From Pseudomonas lini (GTDB lineage: Bacteria > Pseudomonadota > Gammaproteobacteria > Pseudomonadales > Pseudomonadaceae): a stretch of 64,000 nucleotides of DNA. The stretch spans positions 6,014,001 through 6,078,000 of the forward strand of contig NZ_OZ061318.1 in NCBI RefSeq assembly GCF_964063345.1, written 5' to 3'. This document shows, piece by piece, positions 29,019-37,362 of the stretch (within the stretch, counting starts at the first letter, position 1; every line of letters begins with the position of its first letter). A model generated the notes under the pieces. It ran no database searches. It saw only the letters and a program-made list of their open reading frames with translations, and had not been told where the DNA came from. The position numbers and the translations under genes were made by a program.

Positions 29019-32000
29019 CATTGGACGTTACTTCCCGGCTCGGACGCCACCTATTGCCGCAATCGCTGCGCGCACAGTTCACATTGGCGTTTCTGACGCT
29101 GGCGCTGCTGATCCTGGCGGGTGGTGCAACTGCGGTCTACGCGTTGCGCACGTCAAATAGCGCCACCCGCCAGCTGACGGATGAACGACTGGTCCGCATG
29201 CAAGATGGGCAAGACATGCTGCAGCGTACCTTGCTGATCGAACGCCAGACCGATCAGCTTCTGACAACCCGCTCCTCCGATACCCTGCGTTCAAGCTATG
29301 CGGCGACCGTCGAACAGCTTGAAGCCCTTGATCAACTGGTGCAGCAGCTGACTGCCGCGAACAGTGGCGTGGCTATACTCGACATGCATCAGTCGAGTCA
29401 GATGTTCCGCAATACCGCCAACATCGTTGCGCAGCTGCGCGAAAGCCTGCTGCAAACCGAGGTCACCTTCGAGCAAACCCTGGAGGATTACACCGCCCGG
29501 TTAACCGCGACCCCGACCCGGGCCAGCCTGGAACTGGCGGTGTTACTTTTCGATCTGCCGCAGGCTGTTGACGGTGATGCCGTGCAACGGCTACGTGTCC
29601 GATATGAGCGCCTGTCACGCACCGCAGGCAAGTTACCCGACGCTGATGTGCAGACGCCCGATCTCTTCTCCCTGCGCCTGAGACTCATCAATCAGTACAG
29701 CGTCATACAACGCTTCAATGAGGAACTGAAGAATGAAGCCGGGGTTCTGGTCGCGGTGGCCCGTGCGCAATCCAGTGCTTACACCGAAGACTATCGCGAA
29801 GCCGTGCAGCACCTGGTCGAGGCCTCAAATCGTAGCCAGCAATGGGTGCTGATCATGTTGGGCGCCAGCCTGGTGTTCGCCTGGTTTGTGACCCGGGTTT
29901 TCATGGGCCGTCACGTGCTCGTACGCCTGAATGAAATAAGCCGGCAATTGCGTCAGGAACGCACTGACAAAACGCATTTGATGATGGCGGAACATGGGAA
30001 GGACGAGATCGGCAACATGGCTCGCGCGGTGAATCAATTCCTCAAAGACCGACTTCAGCTGGAAAAAAGAACGGTTCAATTGAGTATCGCCACAGAACGG
30101 CTCGCGTTGCAAAACAGCCGATTAGAGCAAGAAGCCATCATCCGTGCCGGACAAGGTCATGTCCTGGAATTGATCGCCAGGAGCACCGAGCTTGCAGAAG
30201 TCCTCGACAGCCTGGCTCACCTGGTCGAGTCCCAACTGGAGGGGATGATGGTGTCCATCCTGGTGCTGGATGAGGATGGCAAGCACTTGCTGCACGGGGC
30301 TGCGCCCAGTTTGCCGAAAGCCTATAACCAGCTCATTGACGGGATTGCGATTGGTCCGAACGTCGGTTCATGCGGCACCGCGGTGTATCGACGAGAACCG
30401 GTCATCGTCACGGATATCGAGCTGGATCCGCTGTGGGAGGAGTACCGTTCAGTCGCTGCGCCCTATGGATTTCGCGCCTGTTGGTCGACGCCGATTCTGT
30501 CCCATGAGCGAAAGGTACTGGGTACGTTTGCCTTGTATTCCAGCACCGTACGCAGCCCTAGCTCGACCGAGACGCGACTGATCGACATGGCGACACCGCT
30601 TGCCGGTATTGCGATAGAACGCCAACTGACCGAAAAGCGCATTCGCTATATGGGCGACCATGACGCACTCACCGGGCTGCCGAATCGCACACTGCTCGAA
30701 GACCGTCTCAAGCAGGCAATACTTTATGCTCAGCGCTATAGCCGGCTGGTGACGGTGGTGTTTCTCGATCTGGACAAATTCAAACTGGTGAATGACAGCC
30801 TTGGGCACAGTGCTGGAGACGAACTGCTGAAAACCGTCGCTCAGCGCATGCTGGAGTGTGTACGACGCACCGACACCGTCGTGCGACTGGGAGGCGACGA
30901 GTTTGTAATCATCCTGTTTGACCAGCCCTCAGACCTCGACGGCGTTACTCAAGTCCTGCACAAAATCCAGGAAGCCATCCTGCGGCCGATTCAGCTCAGC
31001 GGACATACACTCCACGTCACCTGCAGCATGGGGTTGGCCACTTACCCTGCCGACGGCAGCGATACCGAGACGTTGCTCAGCAATGCGGACGCCGCCATGT
31101 ACCGTGCCAAGGAGCTGGGTCGCAACAGTTACCAGTTCTATACGAGCGAGATGAATAATAAGGATCAGGGCAAGCTCGCCATGCAAGACGGGCTTCGAAA
31201 CGCACTCAACCATGATGAGTTCCTGCTGCTATACCAGCCACAGGTGGATTTGCAGTCAGGTCAGATTATCGGCGTAGAGGCACTGATCCGCTGGCAGCAT
31301 CCCGAGCTTGGCATGGTGTCTCCAATCAAATTCATTCCGCAGGCCGAAGAGACCGGGTTGATCGTGCCCATCGGCGACTGGGTGATTCATACCGCGTGCA
31401 GACAAAACAAGGCCTGGCAGGATGCGGGCTGGCCGCCGATCACCATGTCGGTGAATATTTCAGCACGCCAGTTCATCGAAAGGGACCTGATCGACCGGGT
31501 GAGGCATGCCTTGCAAGAAACCGGACTGGACCCGATGTACCTTGAGCTGGAGCTGACCGAAAGTCTGATCATGCAAGACCTTCAGCAAGCCATCAGCAAA
31601 ATGAAGGAACTGCAATCAATGGGGATCAGTCTCTCGATTGACGACTTCGGCACCGGCTACTCCAGCCTCGCAGCATTGAAAAGCTTCCCGATCGCGAGAC
31701 TCAAGATCGACCAGTCTTTCGTGCGTGATCTGCCCGACAACGAGAACGACAAAGCCATCGCCACCGCAGTGATTTCGTTGGGGCACAAACTGAACCTCAA
31801 GGTCATTGCCGAAGGTGTCGAAACCGAAGAACAGCAAACCTTCCTGCGTGAAAACGGTTGCGATGAAATTCAGGGTCATTTTTTCAGCCGCGCGATCAGC
31901 GCAGAGGAAATCAGTCTGTTACTGCGTACGTCCCGGTCGCCTCAACCGAGCCGTATTGCGAGCCCTGACCCGGTAAGGCGAAAACGCGATGAAAAACGCC

Positions 32001-32026
32001 CAAGCAGTCCAATACCCGGGCGTTAA
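29006..32026 (+). CDS. Membrane sensor GAF-GGDEF-EAL cyclic-di-GMP enzyme
   Basis: A 1006-residue inner-membrane protein. A first membrane segment (about 27-48), a periplasmic helical region of about 230 residues, a second segment (about 281-300) and a HAMP-like linker are followed by a GAF domain (about 390-545), a GGDEF domain and an EAL domain. The catalytic GGDEF is intact at 629-633, with an RRTD inhibitory site upstream. The EAL motif is intact at 758-760, with NISARQF, ELTES, DDFGTGYSSL and AEGVET all present. It may therefore make or degrade c-di-GMP. The periplasmic domain is probably read by the binding protein encoded just upstream. Confidence 0.93.
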   Translation: MESLTLDVTSRLGRHLLPQSLRAQFTLAFLTLALLILAGGATAVYALRTSNSATRQLTDERLVRMQDGQDMLQRTLLIERQTDQLLTTRSSDTLRSSYAATVEQLEALDQLVQQLTAANSGVAILDMHQSSQMFRNTANIVAQLRESLLQTEVTFEQTLEDYTARLTATPTRASLELAVLLFDLPQAVDGDAVQRLRVRYERLSRTAGKLPDADVQTPDLFSLRLRLINQYSVIQRFNEELKNEAGVLVAVARAQSSAYTEDYREAVQHLVEASNRSQQWVLIMLGASLVFAWFVTRVFMGRHVLVRLNEISRQLRQERTDKTHLMMAEHGKDEIGNMARAVNQFLKDRLQLEKRTVQLSIATERLALQNSRLEQEAIIRAGQGHVLELIARSTELAEVLDSLAHLVESQLEGMMVSILVLDEDGKHLLHGAAPSLPKAYNQLIDGIAIGPNVGSCGTAVYRREPVIVTDIELDPLWEEYRSVAAPYGFRACWSTPILSHERKVLGTFALYSSTVRSPSSTETRLIDMATPLAGIAIERQLTEKRIRYMGDHDALTGLPNRTLLEDRLKQAILYAQRYSRLVTVVFLDLDKFKLVNDSLGHSAGDELLKTVAQRMLECVRRTDTVVRLGGDEFVIILFDQPSDLDGVTQVLHKIQEAILRPIQLSGHTLHVTCSMGLATYPADGSDTETLLSNADAAMYRAKELGRNSYQFYTSEMNNKDQGKLAMQDGLRNALNHDEFLLLYQPQVDLQSGQIIGVEALIRWQHPELGMVSPIKFIPQAEETGLIVPIGDWVIHTACRQNKAWQDAGWPPITMSVNISARQFIERDLIDRVRHALQETGLDPMYLELELTESLIMQDLQQAISKMKELQSMGISLSIDDFGTGYSSLAALKSFPIARLKIDQSFVRDLPDNENDKAIATAVISLGHKLNLKVIAEGVETEEQQTFLRENGCDEIQGHFFSRAISAEEISLLLRTSRSPQPSRIASPDPVRRKRDEKRPSSPIPGR

Positions 32027-32037
32027 TGACTCAGCGT

Positions 32038-32664
32038 TCATTTCTGGCTAAGAGCAGCGATGGAAAGTCCTGACACGATGAAGGTCAATCCCGCGCCGAG
32101 GTTGAGGCCGTTGGCAAGGCGCGGGCGTTGACAAATGTATTGCGACAGGCGCGTGGCGAAGATGCCCATCAACGAGAACCCCACGGCCGTCAACAGGGCG
32201 AACCAGAACCCGTAGACCAGCATCTGTACAGTGACCGAGCCGAGCGTGGGATTGATGAATTGCGGGATGAACGCCAGTACGAAAAACCCTGGCTTGGGAT
32301 TGAGCGCCGCCGAAAGGAAGCCTGTGAGTAAAATGCTGCGCAGTGGCTGCCGCGCGGCGGGAGCGAAGGTCACCAGGCTTCTGGAGCGCAACACCTTGAC
32401 CCCGAGCCAGAGCAGGTAGGCGGCCCCCACCAGTTTGACGACCCAGAAGGCGACTGCCGATGTCTGGATCAATAGCGTCAGCCCTAGCGAAGCGGTGGTA
32501 ACGTGAAACAGGATGCCCATGCCAGACGACAGGCCTGACACGATGGCTGCCAGGCGCCCCTGGCTTAGTCCGCGGCCTATCGCCAGAAGATTGTCAGGGC
32601 CTGGAGACAGGACCAGCAGTACGCAGGCTGTAGTGTAGGTGAACCAGATATCCATCGGAAACAC
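32038..32664 (-). CDS. LysE-family translocator
   Basis: A 208-residue LysE/RhtB-family membrane exporter. It has LLVLSPGPDNLLAIGRGLSQ, the family N-terminal signature, and LLTGFLSAALNPKPGFFVLA in the middle, with about six membrane segments. ATG 32664 or 32655. It lies downstream of an accessory anthranilate synthase pair and a LuxR remnant on the same strand, so it may have exported a product or precursor of that locus, but this is context only. It converges with the GGDEF-EAL gene. Confidence 0.9.
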   Translation of the reverse strand: MFPMDIWFTYTTACVLLVLSPGPDNLLAIGRGLSQGRLAAIVSGLSSGMGILFHVTTASLGLTLLIQTSAVAFWVVKLVGAAYLLWLGVKVLRSRSLVTFAPAARQPLRSILLTGFLSAALNPKPGFFVLAFIPQFINPTLGSVTVQMLVYGFWFALLTAVGFSLMGIFATRLSQYICQRPRLANGLNLGAGLTFIVSGLSIAALSQK

Positions 32665-32694
32665 GGTGACGCTCCTTGTGAGCTATGAGTCGGG

Positions 32695-32799
32695 TCAACT
32701 GATGATGCCCAGGACGGCTGCCCTGACCACCGCTGCGGTTTTATTAGTGGCGCCGAGTTTACTCACGGCGTTCTTCACGTGGAATTTAACGGTCGGCAT
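32695..32799 (-). pseudogene. C-terminal remnant of a LuxR-type quorum regulator
   Basis: Thirty-four codons ending in TGA encode TVKFHVKNAVSKLGATNKTA and then AVVRAAVLGII. This is the recognition helix and end of the DNA-binding domain in acyl-homoserine-lactone-type LuxR proteins. Upstream in the same frame a TGA occurs within five codons, and the expected LTPREREVL helix is absent from all three frames, so the rest of the gene has been deleted. It sits between an accessory trpEG-like pair and a LysE exporter, suggesting a lost local regulator. Confidence 0.8.
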
Positions 32800-32962
32800 C
32801 CTTGGCAAGACTCATGAAGGCAGTCAGCGGTGCGGCACGCCCGGCCTGGGTCCGGCCGCAGACGGGGGAGTTGTGTTTGTCCATAAACGAGTCGCTCTTG
32901 TGGTAGCAGGAATGAAACAACCGGAGCACGGAAAAGAAGGGGCGTGCGCCCCTCTTGGCAGA

Positions 32963-33547
32963 TCACTGGTGCACGTAACACCTGATGAAACTGCGGAACA
33001 GCTCCAGACCGTTTTCGGTCAGGATGCTTTCAGGGTGAAACTGCACCCCCTCCACCGGCAGGAGGCGATGACGCACGCCCATCACATAACCATCATCCGT
33101 GGACCTCGAAGTTACCTCCAGGCAATCGGGTAGCTGCTGGTCGCTGATCATCAGCGAATGATAACGGGTGGCCTGTATGGCGCGTGCTTGCGTGTGGTCA
33201 TAGACGCCCTTGCCATCGTTTTCGATCTTGCTCACCTTGCCGTGCATCACGTGAGGAGCCCGGCAAACCTGGGCACCAAAGGCCAGGCCGATGGCCTGAT
33301 GACCCAGGCAAACGCCCAGCAGCGGTAAACGCCCCTGCAAGTGCCTGATCACTTCAATGTAGCCAACGTCGGCCGGATGCCCAGGTCCAGGGCCCAGCAC
33401 GCAGAAATCCGGCGAGAAAGCCTCAATGCGCTGGATGAGGTCCGGCACGTCGTGACGTTCGACGCGAGTTTCCAGCCCCAGTTGTTCCAGGTACTGGCTG
33501 ATGATAAAGACGAAGCTGTCGTAGGCATCGATCAGGAATACTTTCAC
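32963..33547 (-). CDS. Glutamine amidotransferase subunit of anthranilate synthase (TrpG/PabA type)
   Basis: A 194-residue class I glutamine amidotransferase. It begins KVFLIDAYDSFVFIISQYL, has the nucleophile Cys in LLGVCLGHQAIG and the catalytic His-Glu in VQFHPESIL. It would give ammonia to the chorismate-binding partner. The GTG start at 33547 overlaps the partner's stop (GTGA), so the two are translated together. Some changes, such as DAYDSFVF for the usual DNYDSFTYN, mark it as a diverged secondary-metabolism type copy rather than the housekeeping gene. Confidence 0.9.
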   Translation of the reverse strand: MKVFLIDAYDSFVFIISQYLEQLGLETRVERHDVPDLIQRIEAFSPDFCVLGPGPGHPADVGYIEVIRHLQGRLPLLGVCLGHQAIGLAFGAQVCRAPHVMHGKVSKIENDGKGVYDHTQARAIQATRYHSLMISDQQLPDCLEVTSRSTDDGYVMGVRHRLLPVEGVQFHPESILTENGLELFRSFIRCYVHQ

Positions 33548-35055
33548 AGTCCGATCTCCTTGCCGGTCACCGCGCGGTATACAGAACCCATCTTGTACAA
33601 CGTCTCTTTCCACTCCATCTCGGGTACCGAGTCGGCGACCACCCCGGCGGATGCCCGCAAGTGGTAGGTACCCTCGTCGAAGACCGTTGAGCGTATGCAC
33701 AAGGCGGTATTGACGCTGCCATCGAAACCCACCAAGCCCAAGGCTCCGGCGTAGATACCCCGGCGGTTGCTCTCCATCCCCTCGATCAGCTCCATCGCTC
33801 TTACCTTGGGAGCGCCGGACATGGTTCCAGCGGGGAACGAGGCCTTGATCACGTCATAGGCATCCAGGCCGGGGCGGAGCAGGCCGCGAACGTTCGACAC
33901 CATGTGATAGAGGTGCGAGTACTCCTCCACCAACATGAACTCATCGACTTCCAGCGAGCCGGCCTGGCATACGCGACCGATATCATTGCGACACAGGTCG
34001 ATCAGCATCAGGTGCTCGGCGCGTTCCTTCTCCGAGCGGGTCAACTCCAGGACCAACTGGGTGGGATCGACGCCGGGCTTCTTGCCGACAGTACCGGCGA
34101 TCGGACGCATCTCTATCAAATCGTCCTTGATCCTGACGAACAGCTCAGGACTGGCACCGATCAGGTCGATACCGCCCACATGGGCCAGGTACATGTAAGG
34201 AGAGGGGTTGCGAAGTCGCAGGTTCTGGTACACATCGAACGGCGAAACCTTCGAGCGGATGCGAATCTCATGGCCCAGCTGGATCTGATAGACGTCGCCA
34301 GCGCGGATGTGCTCCATCGCTACTTCGACACGTTCGAAGAATTGCTCCGGGTTGACCGTGCGGATTTCCTCGAATGTCTCTGGATACGGTGGCAGATCCA
34401 ACGCCTCGGACGCTGGGGTTGTGGCCAGGAAAGGGTAATCCTCCAAGGTACGGCGCGCCCACAGGGGGTGGTTGTTGATCAGGGTTTCGACAACGCCATT
34501 GCTGTGGAAATAAACCAGTGTCTGATAGACCGAAAGGGCGATGAGTGGGTAGCTATAGGTCTGTTCGGCCAGATCGGGTAGCCGCTCAATCAGGCGAACA
34601 CAGTCGTAGGAGAAATAGCCAAAGAACGCCAGGCTGCAAGGGGCATCAGGCGCAGGCTGGAACATAGCCTGAATAGCCCTGAGCAGGCTCCACGCGGCCT
34701 CGCTGTCCGGTAGATGGATTTTGTACTCATGATCTATCTGCACGCCCAGTTGTGTCAGGCTGACGGACAAATGGTCACAAAGCGCAGGGCACCCTCGCAA
34801 TTGTGCCTGGCCCTCATCGATGCAAACTTCGAAAAGGGGGTCGAGCCCGATGATCGTCGCCCTGCGATCACGGCTTGGACCGGAAAGTGATTCAAGAATA
34901 AAGACAGACTCGCGACCCAGTTGTGCCAGTGCATTTGCATATATGCCAAGTGCATCCGTAGATCGATGTTCCTCACGGCGAAGAACATTCACGCAAATTA
35001 AATTGTTATTCACGGTTAATACCATTTTCAAGGTGCAACGATTCAGGCGTTCCAT
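33544..35055 (-). CDS. Accessory anthranilate synthase component I (TrpE-like)
   Basis: A 503-residue chorismate-utilising enzyme. The C-terminal half has the catalytic blocks MRPIAGTVGKKPG, LIDLCRNDIGRVC, EEYSHLYHMVSNVRG, FPAGTMSGAPKVRAMELI and RGIYAGALG. The motif PIAGT, rather than the PIKGT of aminodeoxychorismate synthase, points to anthranilate as product. The start is uncertain: ATG 35055 or 35025 are plausible and neither has a clear ribosome site. Coupled to the glutaminase gene downstream. No other tryptophan genes are adjacent, so it probably feeds a specialised pathway such as a quinolone, phenazine or other anthranilate-derived product that is now incomplete here. Confidence 0.88.
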   Translation of the reverse strand: MERLNRCTLKMVLTVNNNLICVNVLRREEHRSTDALGIYANALAQLGRESVFILESLSGPSRDRRATIIGLDPLFEVCIDEGQAQLRGCPALCDHLSVSLTQLGVQIDHEYKIHLPDSEAAWSLLRAIQAMFQPAPDAPCSLAFFGYFSYDCVRLIERLPDLAEQTYSYPLIALSVYQTLVYFHSNGVVETLINNHPLWARRTLEDYPFLATTPASEALDLPPYPETFEEIRTVNPEQFFERVEVAMEHIRAGDVYQIQLGHEIRIRSKVSPFDVYQNLRLRNPSPYMYLAHVGGIDLIGASPELFVRIKDDLIEMRPIAGTVGKKPGVDPTQLVLELTRSEKERAEHLMLIDLCRNDIGRVCQAGSLEVDEFMLVEEYSHLYHMVSNVRGLLRPGLDAYDVIKASFPAGTMSGAPKVRAMELIEGMESNRRGIYAGALGLVGFDGSVNTALCIRSTVFDEGTYHLRASAGVVADSVPEMEWKETLYKMGSVYRAVTGKEIGL

Positions 35056-35670
35056 TAAGAGAGCGCCACGGGAATATAAAGTACGCAGGCACTTTAAATA
35101 CGTGTTGACGGATATCCTGAGTATTCGAGACGGACGCTTTTCATGCCGCGCGCAATACAAGACTTGCAACGGATTGCAGTCAAGCGATGTGCAGGGCACA
35201 AGGCGCGAGCGCCTTCGATTTCATGGATGAATGATCAGGACGTTGCTGGCAGGCAGCAGACAGGCTCCGGTCTTCGCTTGATTAGCGACGCCAGATATTG
35301 CTTTTAAAAATGGCCAGAATGGCCCGGGAACAGCTGTCGGGATAGCTGTGGGAGGAACTGATAGCAGAAAGGTGATAGTACATTTTAGACATCCCAGTCT
35401 TGGCTAAGTACTGCGGGGAATGATCGGCAGTGCAGCGAAATTACCAGTGCCCCCCAAGGCTGTCAACTGCTGTGCGGATATTAATCTTTCATTCATTCTT
35501 TAATGTCGACGGGACGGAAAACTATTCCTGCGCATATGTAATCGCGCGTGCTTTTAACAAGAAACTCGGGCGCGCACAGCTGCGGAATACCGTAGCTGGG
35601 TATTTGTAACTTCTGTCACTAACGTGGCGGCCGTTGAGTTCCAGTAACCCATCAAACCTGTGCGGCTGAA
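35056..35670. other. 615-bp AT-rich non-coding stretch upstream of the trpE-like gene
   Basis: No convincing gene on either strand. It is visibly more AT-rich than its surroundings and probably contains the promoter of the accessory anthranilate synthase pair. I looked for a lux-box-type CTG-N10-CAG element and did not find one. A direct repeat of AGCTGT occurs near 35335-35350. Confidence 0.4.
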
Positions 35671-35895
35671 ATGAAAGAGCATTTAGAGACATTCAAGACG
35701 CGGTCCGATCCGACTCGTCATGCCTATTGGACTGATGTCCTCAGCGACACCGCGCTGACTGCATGGCACCAGGAACAATTGCGGGAAGTGATCGGCCACG
35801 TGAAGCGTTCTTCGCCGTTCTATTCCCGGCACCTTGCCTAGGTCGATGAGCGTTCGCTGACCTTGGACGACCTCGTAACCTTGCGGTCGTGGTTG
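35671..35895 (+). pseudogene. N-terminal remnant of a phenylacetate-CoA-ligase-like enzyme
   Basis: From ATG 35671 the frame reads HAYWTDVLSDTALTAWHQEQ, LREVIGHVKRSSPFYSRHLA, a TAG at 35839-35841, then VDERSLTLDDLVTL. The pattern 'LR-V--HV--SPFYS-HL, then L-DL--L' is the N-terminus of PaaK-type adenylating enzymes, where a PFTTK-type motif should follow. Here that motif is missing and the frame soon ends. The fragment thus carries a nonsense codon and loss of everything after about 75 codons. Together with the trpEG pair it hints at a former anthranilate- or aryl-acid-activating pathway. Confidence 0.68.
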
Positions 35896-36043
35896 GAACA
35901 GGGCGGGAGATCTCAGGGACTGTTGTGCGACTCGGATCGGGGCTCGCAAAATGGCAGTCGACAGTGAGGCCCCGCATCGAAATTTTTCACCGGCTTGTCG
36001 TAGCGACGCCTCACCAGTGCAAGGCGCCGATCGGTTTAACTGC

Positions 36044-36742
36044 TTAGAACCAATACTTCAGGCCGAGCATCAATGACTGTGCGCTGTAGTCAGTGCGCAC
36101 ATCGCCTTGGGGCAGGCCTTGAATGTCACCGAAGTGCGCTTCGCGCGTCTTGATGTATCGGTAATCCAGGGACATCGACCATTGCTCGGTAAGCTCGAAA
36201 CCTACCCCGGCTCCGAGTTGATAGGCCGATACGGTGTCGCGATGAGTGCCGCCGAACTGGACCCCGCCGGCTTCCAGACCACTGACCGTCAGGGTGGTGT
36301 AGCCCAGGCCGCCGCCAATGTAGGGGGTGAACCGACTGAAGGGGGCTGGCAGGTTCAAGACGTCATACCAGAGATTGGCCATCAGGCTGGTGGCTTCCTC
36401 TTCGCCTTTGCCGTCGATGCTCCCGCCGCCTTCGTAGACCCGGTTATTGAACTGGGTCAGGGTATTTTTGCGGTAGCTGAGTTCCACTTCAGGTCTGAGC
36501 CCGACGGGAAACCGCCAGCCCAATGCCAGTCCGGTGGCGTAGCCGGAGTCTAGCGGTTGGTTGAACTCCATCTCGACAAAATCGAGGTTGTTCTGGTTAA
36601 GGTCCTGCGCAGCAACCCAGTTCAGGCCGCCCATGACACTGATGTAGGGGCCGAGCGTGTCGGCGGAACTGGACGCTGGAGCGATAAGGCCCATGCCAAT
36701 GACGCCCATCACGAGATACTGAGGTTTTTTTAGTAGGTTCAT
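36044..36742 (-). CDS. Outer-membrane beta-barrel protein
   Basis: A 232-residue outer-membrane barrel of the OmpA-like/OmpW-like small porin group. The signal peptide (MNLLKKPQYLVMGVIGMGLI to SSAD, about residue 27) is followed by alternating strands with LRPEVELSYRKN, FTPYIGGGLGY and EQWSMSLDYRYI, ending in LKYWF with the C-terminal Phe needed for BamA. Start 36742 is the ATG that begins the signal peptide. It is the last gene of the leftward biosynthetic set and may let the product or a substrate cross the outer membrane, though this is only context. Confidence 0.85.
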   Translation of the reverse strand: MNLLKKPQYLVMGVIGMGLIAPASSSADTLGPYISVMGGLNWVAAQDLNQNNLDFVEMEFNQPLDSGYATGLALGWRFPVGLRPEVELSYRKNTLTQFNNRVYEGGGSIDGKGEEEATSLMANLWYDVLNLPAPFSRFTPYIGGGLGYTTLTVSGLEAGGVQFGGTHRDTVSAYQLGAGVGFELTEQWSMSLDYRYIKTREAHFGDIQGLPQGDVRTDYSAQSLMLGLKYWF

Positions 36743-36826
36743 GCTCGGTCCGAAGTGTGCCGTTATCGATGAGTAAGCGAAGCGTGTTCGGGAGCGAGCG
36801 TTCAACGCGCTCCCTCCCGGGATATT

Positions 36827-37336
36827 TCATGCGCGGTGCAAATGCTTGCCGGGTTTTTCGAGCCTTGGGGTGCCGACTGCATTCGCTCGTTGTTCAGCCA
36901 AAGTGCTCAGGTTGGCCAGTGCGGTGGTCATTGCCGCGGTCAGCATTTTGCGTAGCAGCCCGCGGTATAAAAAACTCAAGGGGCCGGAGATCTTCGCGCT
37001 ATGGATGACCTGGGTTTCATTCGGCGAAAGTCTGCGCATCTGGTGATCGAATTCGAGGTCGATCCAAAGCAGTTTTGCCGTATTCCGATAGCTTTCATGC
37101 ACGCTCACCGTTTCCAGTTTCAGCGGCATGTTCAGGCCGTTTTTGAGGACGCATTTACCTCGGGTTCCCGGTTGAAACGGGCCATTGAGTTCACAATGGC
37201 GGACGTCGGTATCCCATAACGGCGCTTCTGAAAAATTGCTCCAGATCTTCCATATTTCAGAAGGCGGCGATTTGACTATGACTTGCACTTTGACATCGTT
37301 CACGGCGACACCTTGGTTGTTTGGGGGCAGGGTCAT
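36827..37336 (-). CDS. SRPBCC-fold protein (polyketide cyclase/START-like)
   Basis: A roughly 169-residue protein of the SRPBCC/Bet v1 superfamily. It has VIVKSPPSEIWKIWSNFSEA and PLWDTDVRHCELNG, then KLETVSVHESYRNTAKLLWI and ISGPLSFLYRGLLRKML, the usual strand-to-long-helix order. Members bind hydrophobic ligands or act as polyketide cyclases. The frame overlaps the ketosynthase stop if a TTG at 37366 is used; ATG 37336 is chosen here, but neither has a clear ribosome site. Its position right after the ketosynthase gene suggests that it shapes or binds the product. Confidence 0.78.
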   Translation of the reverse strand: MTLPPNNQGVAVNDVKVQVIVKSPPSEIWKIWSNFSEAPLWDTDVRHCELNGPFQPGTRGKCVLKNGLNMPLKLETVSVHESYRNTAKLLWIDLEFDHQMRRLSPNETQVIHSAKISGPLSFLYRGLLRKMLTAAMTTALANLSTLAEQRANAVGTPRLEKPGKHLHRA

Positions 37337-37362
37337 GCTGAGGAGTGAAATCAATTTAAGCT

